64,000 bases of DNA from Luminiphilus sp051201685. Its GTDB lineage: Bacteria > Pseudomonadota > Gammaproteobacteria > Pseudomonadales > Halieaceae. Below are positions 1 to 8,749 of the stretch, one piece after another. The translations under genes were made by a program, and so were the position numbers. The notes under the pieces were generated by a model that had not been told where the DNA came from, did not search any database, and saw nothing but the letters and a program-made list of their open reading frames with translations. The stretch spans positions 3,286,001 through 3,350,000 of the forward strand of contig NZ_CP179213.1 in assembly GCF_051201685.1 (NCBI RefSeq), written 5' to 3'. Position 1 is the first letter of the stretch, and each line of letters opens with the position of its first letter.

Positions 1-525
1 TGTGTCGAAGGCCTCAATTTCAATCTGAATGCCCAAGTCGGTCATGCGCTGGGCCATGTCCCGGAGCATACCCGGGGTGTTGGTCATGACGTAATCGGCC
101 TCAGCAAAATTCATGGTGCCGCAGTCGAGGGTCGCAATTTCTGGGAGACAGGCCTCCAAGTGGGCGACCCGCTCGGCAGCAGAGACCATGTCGGTGCCCT
201 CAGACTTGAGGGGCAAAGGTGCGTCGGTAGGACCAAACACCAAATCGCCCCCCATGCCCGCGGTCAGGTTCACCACCACATCGACCTCTGACCCCCGAAT
301 ACGCTCCACGACTTCCCGGTATAAGTGGACATCCCGTGAGGGGACGCCCGTATCGGGATCACGAACGTGGCAATGCACAACAGCGGCACCAGCCCGAGCG
401 GCATCAATGGCCGATTCAGCGATCTGCTGAGGACTGCGTGGCACTTTGTCACTGCGGTCCTGAGTGCTCCCAGAACCGGTTACCGCCGCCGTAATAAACA
501 CTTTCTTTCGTAGGGCCAATGGCAT
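1..525 (-). CDS. Beta-keto acid cleavage enzyme (BKACE, DUF849), C-terminus cut by window edge
   Basis: The reading frame starts at the ATG complementary to 523-525 and stays open for 175 codons to the window edge, so the C-terminal part (about 125 residues of a usual 300) is missing. It begins MPLALRKKVFITAAVTGSG and carries the HCHVRDP motif near residue 49, whose two histidines are zinc ligands in this family, plus NLTAG and LDCGTMNF strand motifs. BKACE enzymes condense a beta-keto acid with acetyl-CoA. The carnitine-pathway member converts dehydrocarnitine to betaine plus acetoacetyl-CoA. The gamma-butyrobetaine dioxygenase gene directly upstream (68 bp gap) makes that substrate likely here. 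Family call is firm; substrate is inferred from the neighbour. A zinc-binding glutamate expected near residue 230 lies outside the window. Confidence 0.88.
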   Translation of the reverse strand, partial: MPLALRKKVFITAAVTGSGSTQDRSDKVPRSPQQIAESAIDAARAGAAVVHCHVRDPDTGVPSRDVHLYREVVERIRGSEVDVVVNLTAGMGGDLVFGPTDAPLPLKSEGTDMVSAAERVAHLEACLPEIATLDCGTMNFAEADYVMTNTPGMLRDMAQRMTDLGIQIEIEAFDT

Positions 526-593
526 AGTTAATTTCGCTTTTGTCGGTGGATAAAAAAAGAGTGCAGTCGATCGCCAAGAATTGCGGTAGCAAG

Positions 594-1838
594 TTAGCCT
601 GCCGTACCGCCCATTTCAGATTTGCGGTCAACGTCAGGGCCATGACTTCTGTTTAAAGCCCGGGCTCGAGACAAAATTTCATCGCGGTCAATATAGACAC
701 CCTGCAAATGCCTTTTGCCCGATCCTGAAAACCCTTTGCGCCCGTGCATCACCCGTCGATTATCGAAGCACATAATGTCTCCGGCACCCAGCCGAAAGGT
801 TAGTTCAAAGCGGGGATCGTCGGCCAATTTGTGAAAGCGCCGCAGAGCTTCATAGGCTTCGGCAACGTCCCCCTCGGGCATATCGGGAAACGCGCGAACC
901 GGATAAAAAGCACGAAGCGTCGGCAGAGCGTGCGCCCCGGAGGTATCAATAATGGGTGCTGACCAGCGATGGTCAATTCCGGGGCCACGATTGAAAAATA
1001 CCCAGCGGCGTGTTGACAGCAGTTCGTAATCTGCGGGGTGGTGGGTTTTCAGTTCCTGAACCAGAGCCGCACCATCGGTGAGCGTAGACTCACCCCCATC
1101 AGCCTCATTGATTAGGCAATGTAGAAACTGGTAACCGGGGGGAATTTCCCGAGTGGGTAAGTCGGTATGCGGCCCCAATCGCAGTCCCGTATTCGCCGTG
1201 GTGTTAGTTTTCGCGTCACCCGCCAAACTGATATCGGCAACAACATCCCATAGCGCGCCAAAGTTACTGTCCCGCACTGGACCAATTCGGGCGGCAAGTT
1301 TGTTGAGAAACCCCTCCTCGCTCGGTGCCCTCTCGAGTACGCAAACGCCATAACGAATTAAATCATTCATGATTTCGCAGAGGTCTCGATCACTCTCCAG
1401 CGCATCAGGGGCTGACCTTCGAGGGGGTGAAGGCAGGATCTGAGCATCCCAAACCTCTGGTTTGGGGAGCCAGCTTTCCGGCAAATGCTGCCCGTCAGCT
1501 ATGTGGCGCAGCCAGCCGCCGTGGTAAGTACAGCGTTGCGCCTCGGGTTGCCATAGCAGTGAAAGATCACCCTGATCCGTGAGGTCAGCGGCGGCAATGG
1601 TCATAGCGTCTGTAAGATCCGCAGGATCCAGCAACCCCTCTCGGGTTGCAGGGTCAATACCACCGAGCCCTAGGGCATTTTCGCGCAGCCAGAATCGGTG
1701 GCAGTGCAGCCGTTGACCATCACCCCAACTGAGGTGAATGAAGTCTCCGTGGTGCTCTACTGCAGCCAGTGGTGCCGCGGCGTAGGCATAAAAATCGGGG
1801 ACATCGACCCCGTTATTGACCTGCTGCATCTGAGTCAT
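594..1838 (-). CDS. Gamma-butyrobetaine dioxygenase-like 2OG/Fe(II) oxygenase
   Basis: Predicted to hydroxylate gamma-butyrobetaine to carnitine using 2-oxoglutarate, Fe(II) and O2. The 414-residue protein has the two-part layout of this family: an N-terminal DUF971-like domain (about residues 25-110, with LHCHRFWLREN near 44-53) and a TauD/TfdA double-stranded beta-helix domain. Iron ligands are visible as H224-x-D226 in LGPHTDLP and H365 in RVMHGRKGF, followed by R376 for 2-oxoglutarate. The frame is open upstream to 1961, but I chose the ATG at 1838 because AGGGAG lies about 8 bases before it; an ATG at 1862 has only a weak site. It is transcribed with the BKACE gene. A trimethyllysine or other betaine dioxygenase role cannot be excluded. 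Confidence 0.85.
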   Translation of the reverse strand: MTQMQQVNNGVDVPDFYAYAAAPLAAVEHHGDFIHLSWGDGQRLHCHRFWLRENALGLGGIDPATREGLLDPADLTDAMTIAAADLTDQGDLSLLWQPEAQRCTYHGGWLRHIADGQHLPESWLPKPEVWDAQILPSPPRRSAPDALESDRDLCEIMNDLIRYGVCVLERAPSEEGFLNKLAARIGPVRDSNFGALWDVVADISLAGDAKTNTTANTGLRLGPHTDLPTREIPPGYQFLHCLINEADGGESTLTDGAALVQELKTHHPADYELLSTRRWVFFNRGPGIDHRWSAPIIDTSGAHALPTLRAFYPVRAFPDMPEGDVAEAYEALRRFHKLADDPRFELTFRLGAGDIMCFDNRRVMHGRKGFSGSGKRHLQGVYIDRDEILSRARALNRSHGPDVDRKSEMGGTAG

Positions 1839-2014
1839 ACCGTTCTCCCTGGCAATACTCATGGTTCTTATTTTTGTTGGGCCACACGCCTTAGCCTGAC
1901 TTTTTGCCCGCAGGGCGTAGCCCGATGTTGCAACGGCAACCACCCGCAAATAACCACACACTAAGCGTGTTGTTTACGCCGCGGTCTCTCAGAGCGTGAA
2001 GGTACTCCAATAGC

Positions 2015-2031
2015 ATGCTGTGAGTCAGCAT
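2015..2031. promoter_or_regulatory. Inverted repeat, possible operator
   Basis: ATGCTG and CAGCAT form perfect 6-bp arms around a 5-bp spacer, overlapping the 8-bp palindrome AGCATGCT at 2012-2019. It lies about 180 bp upstream of the dioxygenase ATG and 190 bp upstream of the peptidase ATG. Size and spacing suit a dimeric regulator, but 6-bp arms can occur by chance. Confidence 0.3.
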
Positions 2032-2119
2032 TTAATGAACACTTTTGCATTTTTTTGATGCCTTGTGACGGGTCCTACCGGCCGAATACTTTGTTTAAAA
2101 ATGGCATCCCGAGGGCACT

Positions 2120-2194
2120 ATGCATTCTCTTGTTAAAAAGCAGGTGCGCAAGCTGACTGACCGCGGGATACTGCGGGCTATTGGCGACATCTAA
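2120..2194 (+). CDS. Possible 24-residue ORF or helix-turn-helix remnant
   Basis: ATG at 2120 preceded by GAGGG (about 5 bases upstream) opens a 24-codon frame ending in TAA at 2194, 27 bp before the M20 peptidase ATG. The peptide (MHSLVKKQVRKLTDRGILRA and four more residues) is basic and vaguely resembles a recognition helix plus wing of a small transcription regulator. It may be a leader peptide, a decayed gene tail or chance. Confidence 0.18.
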   Translation: MHSLVKKQVRKLTDRGILRAIGDI

Positions 2195-2221
2195 AGCAGC
2201 CCTCGTTGTTAAGGACGATAT

Positions 2222-3649
2222 ATGTTTTACATTCAAGGCTTCATCCGACTCAGCACCCTTGTTCTTCTGCTAATGAGTCCTTTGTTGAACGCACAAGAGG
2301 CAGCACCCGCCCGTTACGAAACCATGGTGGAGACGTTGCTGCGCGACAGTATTGCCAGGGAAACCGCCCATGGGCTGGGGCAGGTCCCCGCTTACGCAAA
2401 GTTTTTGCAAACGCAATTTTTAACCGCAGGCTTTGATGCTCAGGACGTGACAATCATCCCCTATAAAGGCACCGCATCCCTGCTGGTCCGATACCGAGGG
2501 GACGGTAGCAGCAATCGTCGGCCCATTTTGTTCTCATCACATATGGACGTAGTTCCCGCCGACCCCAATGACTGGGTTCGCAACCCCTTTGAATTACAGG
2601 AAGATGAGACCTTTTATTTTGGCCGGGGTGTCCTTGACAACAAATTTGACGTCTCAGTGCTCACCACCCTCTTTATCTGGCTGAAGGAAGACGGCTATGT
2701 CCCCAACCGGGATCTAGTAATTGCCTTCACAGGCGATGAAGAATCTTTTCAAGAAACGGTGCAACAGCTGACCCGAGACCACCGCGAGGCCATTGATGCC
2801 GAATTTGCGTTCGTTGTCGACGGCGGCGGCGGTGTTCTCAATGATGCGGGGGAAGCCATTCAATACAAGGTGGGCTTTGCTGAAAAAACCTACGCCACTT
2901 TTGCGGTCACCGCGCGCAACCCCGGAGGTCATTCCTCCATGCCTCGGTCTGACAATGCCATTTTCGATTTGTCCGACGCACTCAAGCGATTGCAGGATTT
3001 TCGCTTCCCGGTGGAGACCAACGAAATCACCCTAACCTTTTTTGAACGCACCGCTCCCCTAGTGGGCGGAGAGGTCGGGGAAGCCATGGCGAGGCTGGTG
3101 TCAGATCCTTCAGACGCGGAAGCCATCGAAGTACTGCGACAAAAACCGGAATATGTAGGCACTTTGGGCACGACCTGCATTCCTACTATGCTCGCCGGGG
3201 GACACGCTGAAAACGCCTTGCCTCAGTCGGCAACCGCTACCGTTAACTGCCGAATTTTCCCCGGTAATGCCGTCACTGATGTTATGGGTACCTTGCAGCT
3301 CGCCGTGGAAAATCCCGAGCTCGACTGGTCCATTGTCGGCATGCCGGTCTCCAGTGACGCCTCGCCCTTTAACAACGAAGTGATGGCGGCGGTCAAAACA
3401 AGCCTCGAACCCTTGTATCCGGGTATACCGGTTATTCCACAAATGAGCTCGGGCACCACCGACGGTGCTTTTTTTCGGGCGGCGGGCATTCCTAGCTACA
3501 GCTTGACCGGTATTTTCATCAACCCCAGGGACTCCTTTGCCCATGGCTTGAATGAACGGGTACCCAAAAACAGCCTGCCCCAATCGCTGATCTTTTGGCG
3601 ATCAATGGTTGAGGAGTTGGCAGGTCCTAGTGCGATCACAGCACCTTAA
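2222..3649 (+). CDS. Exported M20-family metallopeptidase
   Basis: Zinc carboxypeptidase/deacylase-type hydrolase of the M20/M25/M40 family, 475 residues. A signal peptide covers about residues 1-24 (hydrophobic LSTLVLLLMSPLL ending NA-Q), so it should act in the periplasm. Metal ligands and the catalytic acid are visible: H107 and D109 in SSHMDVVP, D139 in RGVLDNKFD, E173/E174 in GDEES, D200 in VVDGG, and a C-terminal H441 in FAHGLNER. The dimerisation lid follows GGHSSMPR. It stands alone between a divergent catabolic gene and an MFS carrier, so its peptide or N-acyl substrate is unknown. The ATG is preceded by AAGGA (9 bases upstream). Confidence 0.9.
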   Translation: MFYIQGFIRLSTLVLLLMSPLLNAQEAAPARYETMVETLLRDSIARETAHGLGQVPAYAKFLQTQFLTAGFDAQDVTIIPYKGTASLLVRYRGDGSSNRRPILFSSHMDVVPADPNDWVRNPFELQEDETFYFGRGVLDNKFDVSVLTTLFIWLKEDGYVPNRDLVIAFTGDEESFQETVQQLTRDHREAIDAEFAFVVDGGGGVLNDAGEAIQYKVGFAEKTYATFAVTARNPGGHSSMPRSDNAIFDLSDALKRLQDFRFPVETNEITLTFFERTAPLVGGEVGEAMARLVSDPSDAEAIEVLRQKPEYVGTLGTTCIPTMLAGGHAENALPQSATATVNCRIFPGNAVTDVMGTLQLAVENPELDWSIVGMPVSSDASPFNNEVMAAVKTSLEPLYPGIPVIPQMSSGTTDGAFFRAAGIPSYSLTGIFINPRDSFAHGLNERVPKNSLPQSLIFWRSMVEELAGPSAITAP

Positions 3650-3927
3650 TCGTGGTCGCACTCAGACCGACAACAATGAGTGCCAACAAGACCACTGAAA
3701 ATTTCCCCGAGCCCGCCCAGAGAACCTCTGTGAAAAATGGTAAAAACACCTAAAAACAGAGGGTCAATCGGTGATCTAAACGGTACTTTTTAACACCGCA
3801 ACGCACCGCCCTCGGTCGCGCACCGTGGACTCTGAAAATCTGCCAAAACTTACCAAAAATCGTGCTTGTCCCAAGCGCGATTCTGACGAGAATGCGCGTC
3901 TCCTTTTTACACTTTGAAATTACGATC

Positions 3928-5256
3928 ATGGGTAGCCTCCGCTCTGTTTCCTCTCTCCTGCTAACGACAGCATTTTTGCTTGCCGGACACGGTTTGCATA
4001 TGACCTTCTTGCCCTTGCGAGCGGTGGAGTTGGGCATGTCGACATTGCTTGTGGGCCTAAGTGGCTCAGCCTACTTCGCAGGATTTCTCACCGGCGCGCT
4101 TATCACGCCTCGGATCATTGCCAACGTCGGTCACATTCGAAGTTTCACCGCGCTCATGGCCACCTTTATATGCAGCTTCCTTGTGCTGAGTCTTTGCGAC
4201 GGCGGCGTGCTATGGATTGTGGTGCGGTTTGTCTTGGGCACTGCCATGTGCGGCGCCTACACCGTGATCGAAAGCTGGCTAACCGAGCAAACGGACCCCA
4301 AGGCACACGGGCGGGTACTGTCAATTTATACGGTGATCGTGCTGGCCTCTATGGCACTGGGGCAGTATTTATTGAATCTGACCGCCAGTAATCCACTGCA
4401 CCCGTTTATTCTGGTTTCACTGATGGTAGGCCTTGCCATCATTCCGGTAAGCCTCACTCGCTCACCGGCGCCCGCACCCGTGCCCGCTACCCGCTTTAGT
4501 TTTAGCAAGCTCTACCGTCGTTCCCACACCGCTTTTGCTGGGGCATTGGGTTCCGGTCTAATCATGGGCAGCTTTTGGTCGCTGGGCGCTGTCTATGTGC
4601 TCGCGCTGACTGACGATCCGAGTTTCGTGCCTTGGTTCATTGCCGCCAACATTATTGGGGGGGCTTTGGCCCAGTACCCCATTGGCGTTGCCTCGGATCG
4701 CATCGATCGGCGCTTTGTGTTGACCTTTTTGTGCGTCGCCTGTTGTGGCACTGCACTGGCATTGTCTCAGGCAACCGAGCAAGGCACCTTGCTCTGGTGT
4801 TCTGCTGCCTTTGGCGCAGCAGGTAATTCCCTGTATGCCGTATCTTTGGCCAAGGCCGCCGATAACTCAAAACGCGATGAGTTTGTCATGCTGGGCTCCT
4901 CAGCGCTGTTGCTCAATGCGCTGGGCGCCTCGGGCGGCGCTTTATTCTTTGGCTTCGCAATTCGTTGGCTAGGCAACGAATCGCTGTTTATTGCCGTGGC
5001 AATGGCCAGCTTATTGTTCGGCGTCTTTACGTCGCTGCAGCCCCGAGGAAAAACCGCGGTGGCCACCGACGAGCAGAGCGAGTTTGTGGGCACCACATCG
5101 GCCATGGCACCCATTGCATTGCAGCAAGACCCTCGATCAAATGAGTCTACGACAGATGCAACCGTCGACGATTACGTGTCTGAAAATACCGAACAGAACT
5201 CGACGTCTGGGTGTGGCATGACACTGGATTCCTCGGAAAAAATGACGGCCTGGTGA
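3928..5256 (+). CDS. MFS transporter (YcaD/YfkF-like)
   Basis: Twelve-helix major facilitator of about 442 residues with features of the small YcaD-like subgroup, such as TVIESWLTEQ after helix 4 and an acidic polar C-terminal tail. Solute unknown. The frame is open from 3862; ATGs at 3892 and 3928 are both possible, and I prefer 3928 because the transmembrane part starts right after it, although no strong ribosome site precedes either. The last 85 bp overlap the 3' end of the convergent esterase gene, so the tail (about residues 415-442) is coded on both strands. Confidence 0.8.
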   Translation: MGSLRSVSSLLLTTAFLLAGHGLHMTFLPLRAVELGMSTLLVGLSGSAYFAGFLTGALITPRIIANVGHIRSFTALMATFICSFLVLSLCDGGVLWIVVRFVLGTAMCGAYTVIESWLTEQTDPKAHGRVLSIYTVIVLASMALGQYLLNLTASNPLHPFILVSLMVGLAIIPVSLTRSPAPAPVPATRFSFSKLYRRSHTAFAGALGSGLIMGSFWSLGAVYVLALTDDPSFVPWFIAANIIGGALAQYPIGVASDRIDRRFVLTFLCVACCGTALALSQATEQGTLLWCSAAFGAAGNSLYAVSLAKAADNSKRDEFVMLGSSALLLNALGASGGALFFGFAIRWLGNESLFIAVAMASLLFGVFTSLQPRGKTAVATDEQSEFVGTTSAMAPIALQQDPRSNESTTDATVDDYVSENTEQNSTSGCGMTLDSSEKMTAW

Positions 5257-6830
5257 TCGCTGGGCTGCCATGGCGGCCAAGTCATCAATTCACTGCCGTT
5301 AGGATCACCTCGGGTGACGAAGCCCTGCCAGTAGTCCAACAGGGTACGGGTTAGGGTGCGATCCTCCGACTCCGTAGGTAGCCAGTTATCGTGTCGATCA
5401 AAAACGTAGGGTAACTCCGCACCATGGTAGGCGCCGATGCTGTTGAAGCCAGGGCGCACTCGATCAAAACGATAAACAAATGCCCGACCACCTGCTGCAC
5501 TCACGGCATCGGCTAAGGTAAGTGACGGGCAGAGAAAGGTCACGGCAGTCCCCAGTCGGTCGAACAATGCCTTCTCGTCGAGGCCGTGACCCGCCGCCGC
5601 AAGCACAGCAGGCCAACGCTCTGTAGAGACACGACCTTCCAAGTACGACGCGACCGTTGCGCCGGGGCGGATGTACATCAACGATTCGTTGGCGTTGGTG
5701 CCAATGATGATATCCAGAGGAGGCAAGTCACCGTCTGTCACCCGCTGCTGCAATGTGCGCGGCAGACTTTCAGCATCTTCAATAGCGCCAAAGCGCATGC
5801 CCGCATAAATATCTCCGGTGACGTCCATGAGGTTTTTCGCGGGTACATCCCGTAAGCCTTCGAGGGAGCCGTTAGGGCCAAGCAATACTTCCTGCAACTG
5901 CATGGCTCGGGCCTTTGCCTCAGTCAGTGTTGGTCCCCCGACCACAGGCCAGCCGCCACTTTGATGAATAACGCCGTGGATTTTAGTGCCACTCAACGGC
6001 GACAAAGCGAGGTGCAGCGCATTCGCGGCACCCGCGGATTCACCCGAAACCGTGATGCGTTCAGGGTCGCCACCAAAATTGGCGATATGGGTATGCACCC
6101 AATCAAGCGCCAGCGACAGATCGTGGAGTGCGAGGTTGCTCGCCGCCATCTCAGGATGATTCATCCAACCAAAGACACCCAATCGATAGGCCACCGTCAC
6201 TACGATCACGCCTTTTCTCGCCAGCGGTCCGCCATGGTAATTGGGCTCGTAGCTCCAGCCGCCAGTATTTGAGCCGCCGTGGATAAAAATTAAAACCGGG
6301 CGTAGCGCTTCCTGGCCGGGCTTTCGATCGGCCCGCTGATGCGTTGAGTTTGAAGCCTCAAGAGTTGCATCATCGAGGTCGGTCCAGACGTTGAGGTATA
6401 GGCAGTCCTCAGAATACTCAGGGCCTGCCATCAACGCAGGGTCAACGCCAACTCGAGCCATCATGCCGTGATACCAGTCAAGTCCACTACCCGATTGCAT
6501 GCAGGCAGGGGCAAACTCAGTGGCATCGAGGTTCGCGGCAGCCAACGCATAGGGCTTAGGCCGCTGCCAGCGCGCCTTGCCGACAGGGGGCTCAGCAAAG
6601 GGAATACCCAAAAACTCCGCAGTTCCCGAGGCATCCCGAGTGCCGGTAATGCGAGTGTTTGCCACCCGAACTTGAGGCGCCGTCACCCGGGTTAACGCGT
6701 GCTCAGAATTTTGAATGGCAGTGTCGCCAGGTTTTTCATCACAACCCATTACAACCAGACTGAGCAGCATCAACAATGGCCACAGCAGGGACTTGACCCC
6801 GCGACCTAGGGTAATGAAACGACAACACAT
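5172..6830 (-). CDS. Lipoprotein type-B carboxylesterase
   Basis: Serine esterase/lipase of the alpha/beta-hydrolase type-B family, 552 residues. The N-terminus has a lipoprotein signal (LLSLVVMGC, lipid-modified Cys30), placing it on a membrane surface facing the periplasm. The oxyanion loop HGGSN is at 184-188, the nucleophile S265 in GESAG, and the catalytic histidine motif GAYHGAELPYVF lies near residue 460. EDCLYLNVW is the usual family signature. The start overlaps the stop of the upstream MDR gene by 25 bp, suggesting one transcript with 6806-10282. Its 3' end overlaps the convergent MFS gene. Likely hydrolyses a carboxylic ester feeding the neighbouring oxidoreductases; substrate unknown. 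Confidence 0.88.
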   Translation of the reverse strand: MCCRFITLGRGVKSLLWPLLMLLSLVVMGCDEKPGDTAIQNSEHALTRVTAPQVRVANTRITGTRDASGTAEFLGIPFAEPPVGKARWQRPKPYALAAANLDATEFAPACMQSGSGLDWYHGMMARVGVDPALMAGPEYSEDCLYLNVWTDLDDATLEASNSTHQRADRKPGQEALRPVLIFIHGGSNTGGWSYEPNYHGGPLARKGVIVVTVAYRLGVFGWMNHPEMAASNLALHDLSLALDWVHTHIANFGGDPERITVSGESAGAANALHLALSPLSGTKIHGVIHQSGGWPVVGGPTLTEAKARAMQLQEVLLGPNGSLEGLRDVPAKNLMDVTGDIYAGMRFGAIEDAESLPRTLQQRVTDGDLPPLDIIIGTNANESLMYIRPGATVASYLEGRVSTERWPAVLAAAGHGLDEKALFDRLGTAVTFLCPSLTLADAVSAAGGRAFVYRFDRVRPGFNSIGAYHGAELPYVFDRHDNWLPTESEDRTLTRTLLDYWQGFVTRGDPNGSELMTWPPWQPSDHQAVIFSEESSVMPHPDVEFCSVFSDT

Positions 6831-7792
6831 CCTTTAGTGCCTCCGGCTTCAATCAGCTCATGGGCTTGAATCATTTGTTCAAAAGGTAAAACGGCATTGA
6901 GCCGATGAGTCAGCGCGTCGGCGCGCAAAGCTTCTTGGGTATCCTCGATCGCCTGCTGCTTAGCGGCTTCTGGCATGTCGTACACAATGACCATTCGCAG
7001 CGTCAGGTCCATAAACATCAGCGTTCGAAAAGGGAGTGTAGGCTCGGGAACGCGAGTACTCGCATAGGTGGCAATGACACTACCGGTGGCGATGCACTCC
7101 ATAACCTCCGGCAAGTTGGCACCAAACTCAACGTCGACAACACGCTGTACCCGCTGCCCCTGCAACTGCTCACGAAGCTGGGCTCCCCAACCCGGCTGGT
7201 GGTGATCAACCACTACCTCAGCACCCAGATCAAAACACAGCGCCCGGTCGTCGGCGTTACCTGCCGTCGCCACAACCCGAGCACCAAAATGACGAGCCCA
7301 TTGAATTGCGTAATATCCAACGCGACCCGCGCCCCCCGTGACCAGCACCCACTGTCCTGCTACAGGGCCGTCGGCGGTAACGCAGCGATGCGCTGTCATG
7401 ATCGGAATGCCAATACAGGCACCCACCTCAAAAGACGCTTTATCCGGTAAAACGGGCGCCCGGCAACTTTCAATGCAGACCCATTGTGCAGCCGTGCCAC
7501 CCAATCGATCGTGCTGCGCCTGATAAACAAAAACGCGCTCCCCCAAACGGGTTGGAGAAACCCCATCACCAACCGCCTCGATCACACCGGCACCATCGCT
7601 ATGAGGAATCACCGGCCCTGTATCGAGCAAGTCTGGGAAAGCGCCCGCGCGTTTTTTCACGTCGGAAGGGTTAACCCCGGTGGTGTGCATGCGCACCAAA
7701 ACTTCCCCCGCCGCCGGCTCCGGTGTGGGTTGATCACCTTGTAGCAATACTGCCGCTGCCGGACCAAATTGCTTGAACCAAAATGCCTGCAT
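6806..7792 (-). CDS. Zinc-free MDR / quinone oxidoreductase-like protein
   Basis: Medium-chain dehydrogenase/reductase of about 328 residues. The GroES-like half has GVNPSDVKKRAG and SDGAGVIEAVG, and the Rossmann half has GGAGRVGYYAIQWA. The catalytic-zinc cysteine and histidine of alcohol dehydrogenases are absent, which matches NADPH:quinone oxidoreductase-type members. A longer frame begins at 7813, but GAGG 8 bases before the ATG at 7792 decides the start. It overlaps the esterase gene by 25 bp and follows the SDR gene by 34 bp, so the three probably form one unit. Confidence 0.85.
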   Translation of the reverse strand: MQAFWFKQFGPAAAVLLQGDQPTPEPAAGEVLVRMHTTGVNPSDVKKRAGAFPDLLDTGPVIPHSDGAGVIEAVGDGVSPTRLGERVFVYQAQHDRLGGTAAQWVCIESCRAPVLPDKASFEVGACIGIPIMTAHRCVTADGPVAGQWVLVTGGAGRVGYYAIQWARHFGARVVATAGNADDRALCFDLGAEVVVDHHQPGWGAQLREQLQGQRVQRVVDVEFGANLPEVMECIATGSVIATYASTRVPEPTLPFRTLMFMDLTLRMVIVYDMPEAAKQQAIEDTQEALRADALTHRLNAVLPFEQMIQAHELIEAGGTKGCVVVSLP

Positions 7793-7826
7793 GGAATGTT
7801 CCTCTATCCCCAATAACCCTCGATCT

Positions 7827-8609
7827 TCAGGGATCGAGCCAATTAGCTAGCGATTCTGTGTGGCCATCAATCGCAATGGCTTGCCCAGAAACTTTTTTTC
7901 CTCCGACTCCCGCGAGGAAGCACACCATGGCTGCAATGTCCTCGGGATCAGTGAACTGCCGCAATGAGCCCTGTCGTTGATACACCCGACGAATATCGGC
8001 TGCTTCCATGCCCCTCGCCTCAGCGTCTCGATTGATCACCCCTTCAATTCTAGGGCCCGACACGCTGCCCGGGCACAGTGCATTCACTCGAATATTCCAA
8101 GGGCCCAGCTCCATTGCCCAGGTCTTGGCGAGACCAATAGCTGCCCACTTGGAAGCCGCGTAAGGGGAACGTAGAGGGCAGCCTGATAGGCCAGCGTTGG
8201 ATGACATGTTGATGATGGCACCGCTGTGTTGTGCCTTCATGAGTGGAATGGCATGTCGCGTCATGTAAAACAAGCTGTTGAGGTCGGTATCGATGGTGCG
8301 CTGCCATTCGTCCACCGCAAGATCTTCAAGGGCGCCTTGTGGACCGGCAATACCCGCATTGTTCACCAGCAGATCGAGGCGTTCATGCTTAGTGCGAAAT
8401 GCAGCAAAGGCCTCATCAACCTGATGGGGGTCTGAGACATCACAAACCCTCGCACTGTCCTCACCGTAAGCCCGCTGAAATTCCGCGACATGATGAGGGT
8501 CAATATCGATAGTAAAAAGCTGGTATCCAAGCTCGTGAAGTGACTGGGCAATCGCGAGGCCAATGCCCGAGCCCCCCGCCGAAATTATCGCTACCGACTG
8601 TTCAGACAT
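7827..8609 (-). CDS. Short-chain dehydrogenase/reductase
   Basis: Classical SDR of 260 residues: nucleotide-binding SAGGSGIG at 10-17 (first residue Ser instead of the usual Thr), DVSD at 57-60, NNAG at 83-86, Ser136/137, and Y150-x3-K154 of the catalytic tetrad. The C-terminal GQAIAIDGH matches the usual dinucleotide-domain ending. The ATG at 8609 follows AAGGAAG by about 9 bases; a GTG one codon earlier is less likely. Position between a BCCT carrier and an MDR protein suggests it oxidises an alcohol or carnitine-like hydroxyl formed from the imported compound, but the substrate is not visible in the sequence. Confidence 0.87.
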   Translation of the reverse strand: MSEQSVAIISAGGSGIGLAIAQSLHELGYQLFTIDIDPHHVAEFQRAYGEDSARVCDVSDPHQVDEAFAAFRTKHERLDLLVNNAGIAGPQGALEDLAVDEWQRTIDTDLNSLFYMTRHAIPLMKAQHSGAIINMSSNAGLSGCPLRSPYAASKWAAIGLAKTWAMELGPWNIRVNALCPGSVSGPRIEGVINRDAEARGMEAADIRRVYQRQGSLRQFTDPEDIAAMVCFLAGVGGKKVSGQAIAIDGHTESLANWLDP

Positions 8610-8749
8610 CACGCCACTTCCTTTACTAAGTCATGAATGCAAGCTTGGCAGATGTCACCGCAGCTGCGGCCCGACTCAAGGCCTGTCACCACCCTGCCAA
8701 CAAAAAACCATCCTGACCGGACTCCTCGATTTAACAAAACTGTCCCGCC

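Larger units (their letters stand above)
1839..2221. other. Divergent intergenic region upstream of the dioxygenase and M20 peptidase genes
   Basis: About 380 bp between two divergent genes, expected to hold both promoters. It contains an inverted repeat at 2015-2031 and one tiny ORF (2120-2194), listed separately. Nothing else coding is supported; the frame upstream of the dioxygenase ATG is open but lacks a convincing start. Confidence 0.6.

Noticed and set aside
449..643. 64-codon minus-strand frame overlapping the BKACE start
   Set aside because: The overlapping frame from 525 encodes a clear BKACE enzyme; this one has no recognisable content.
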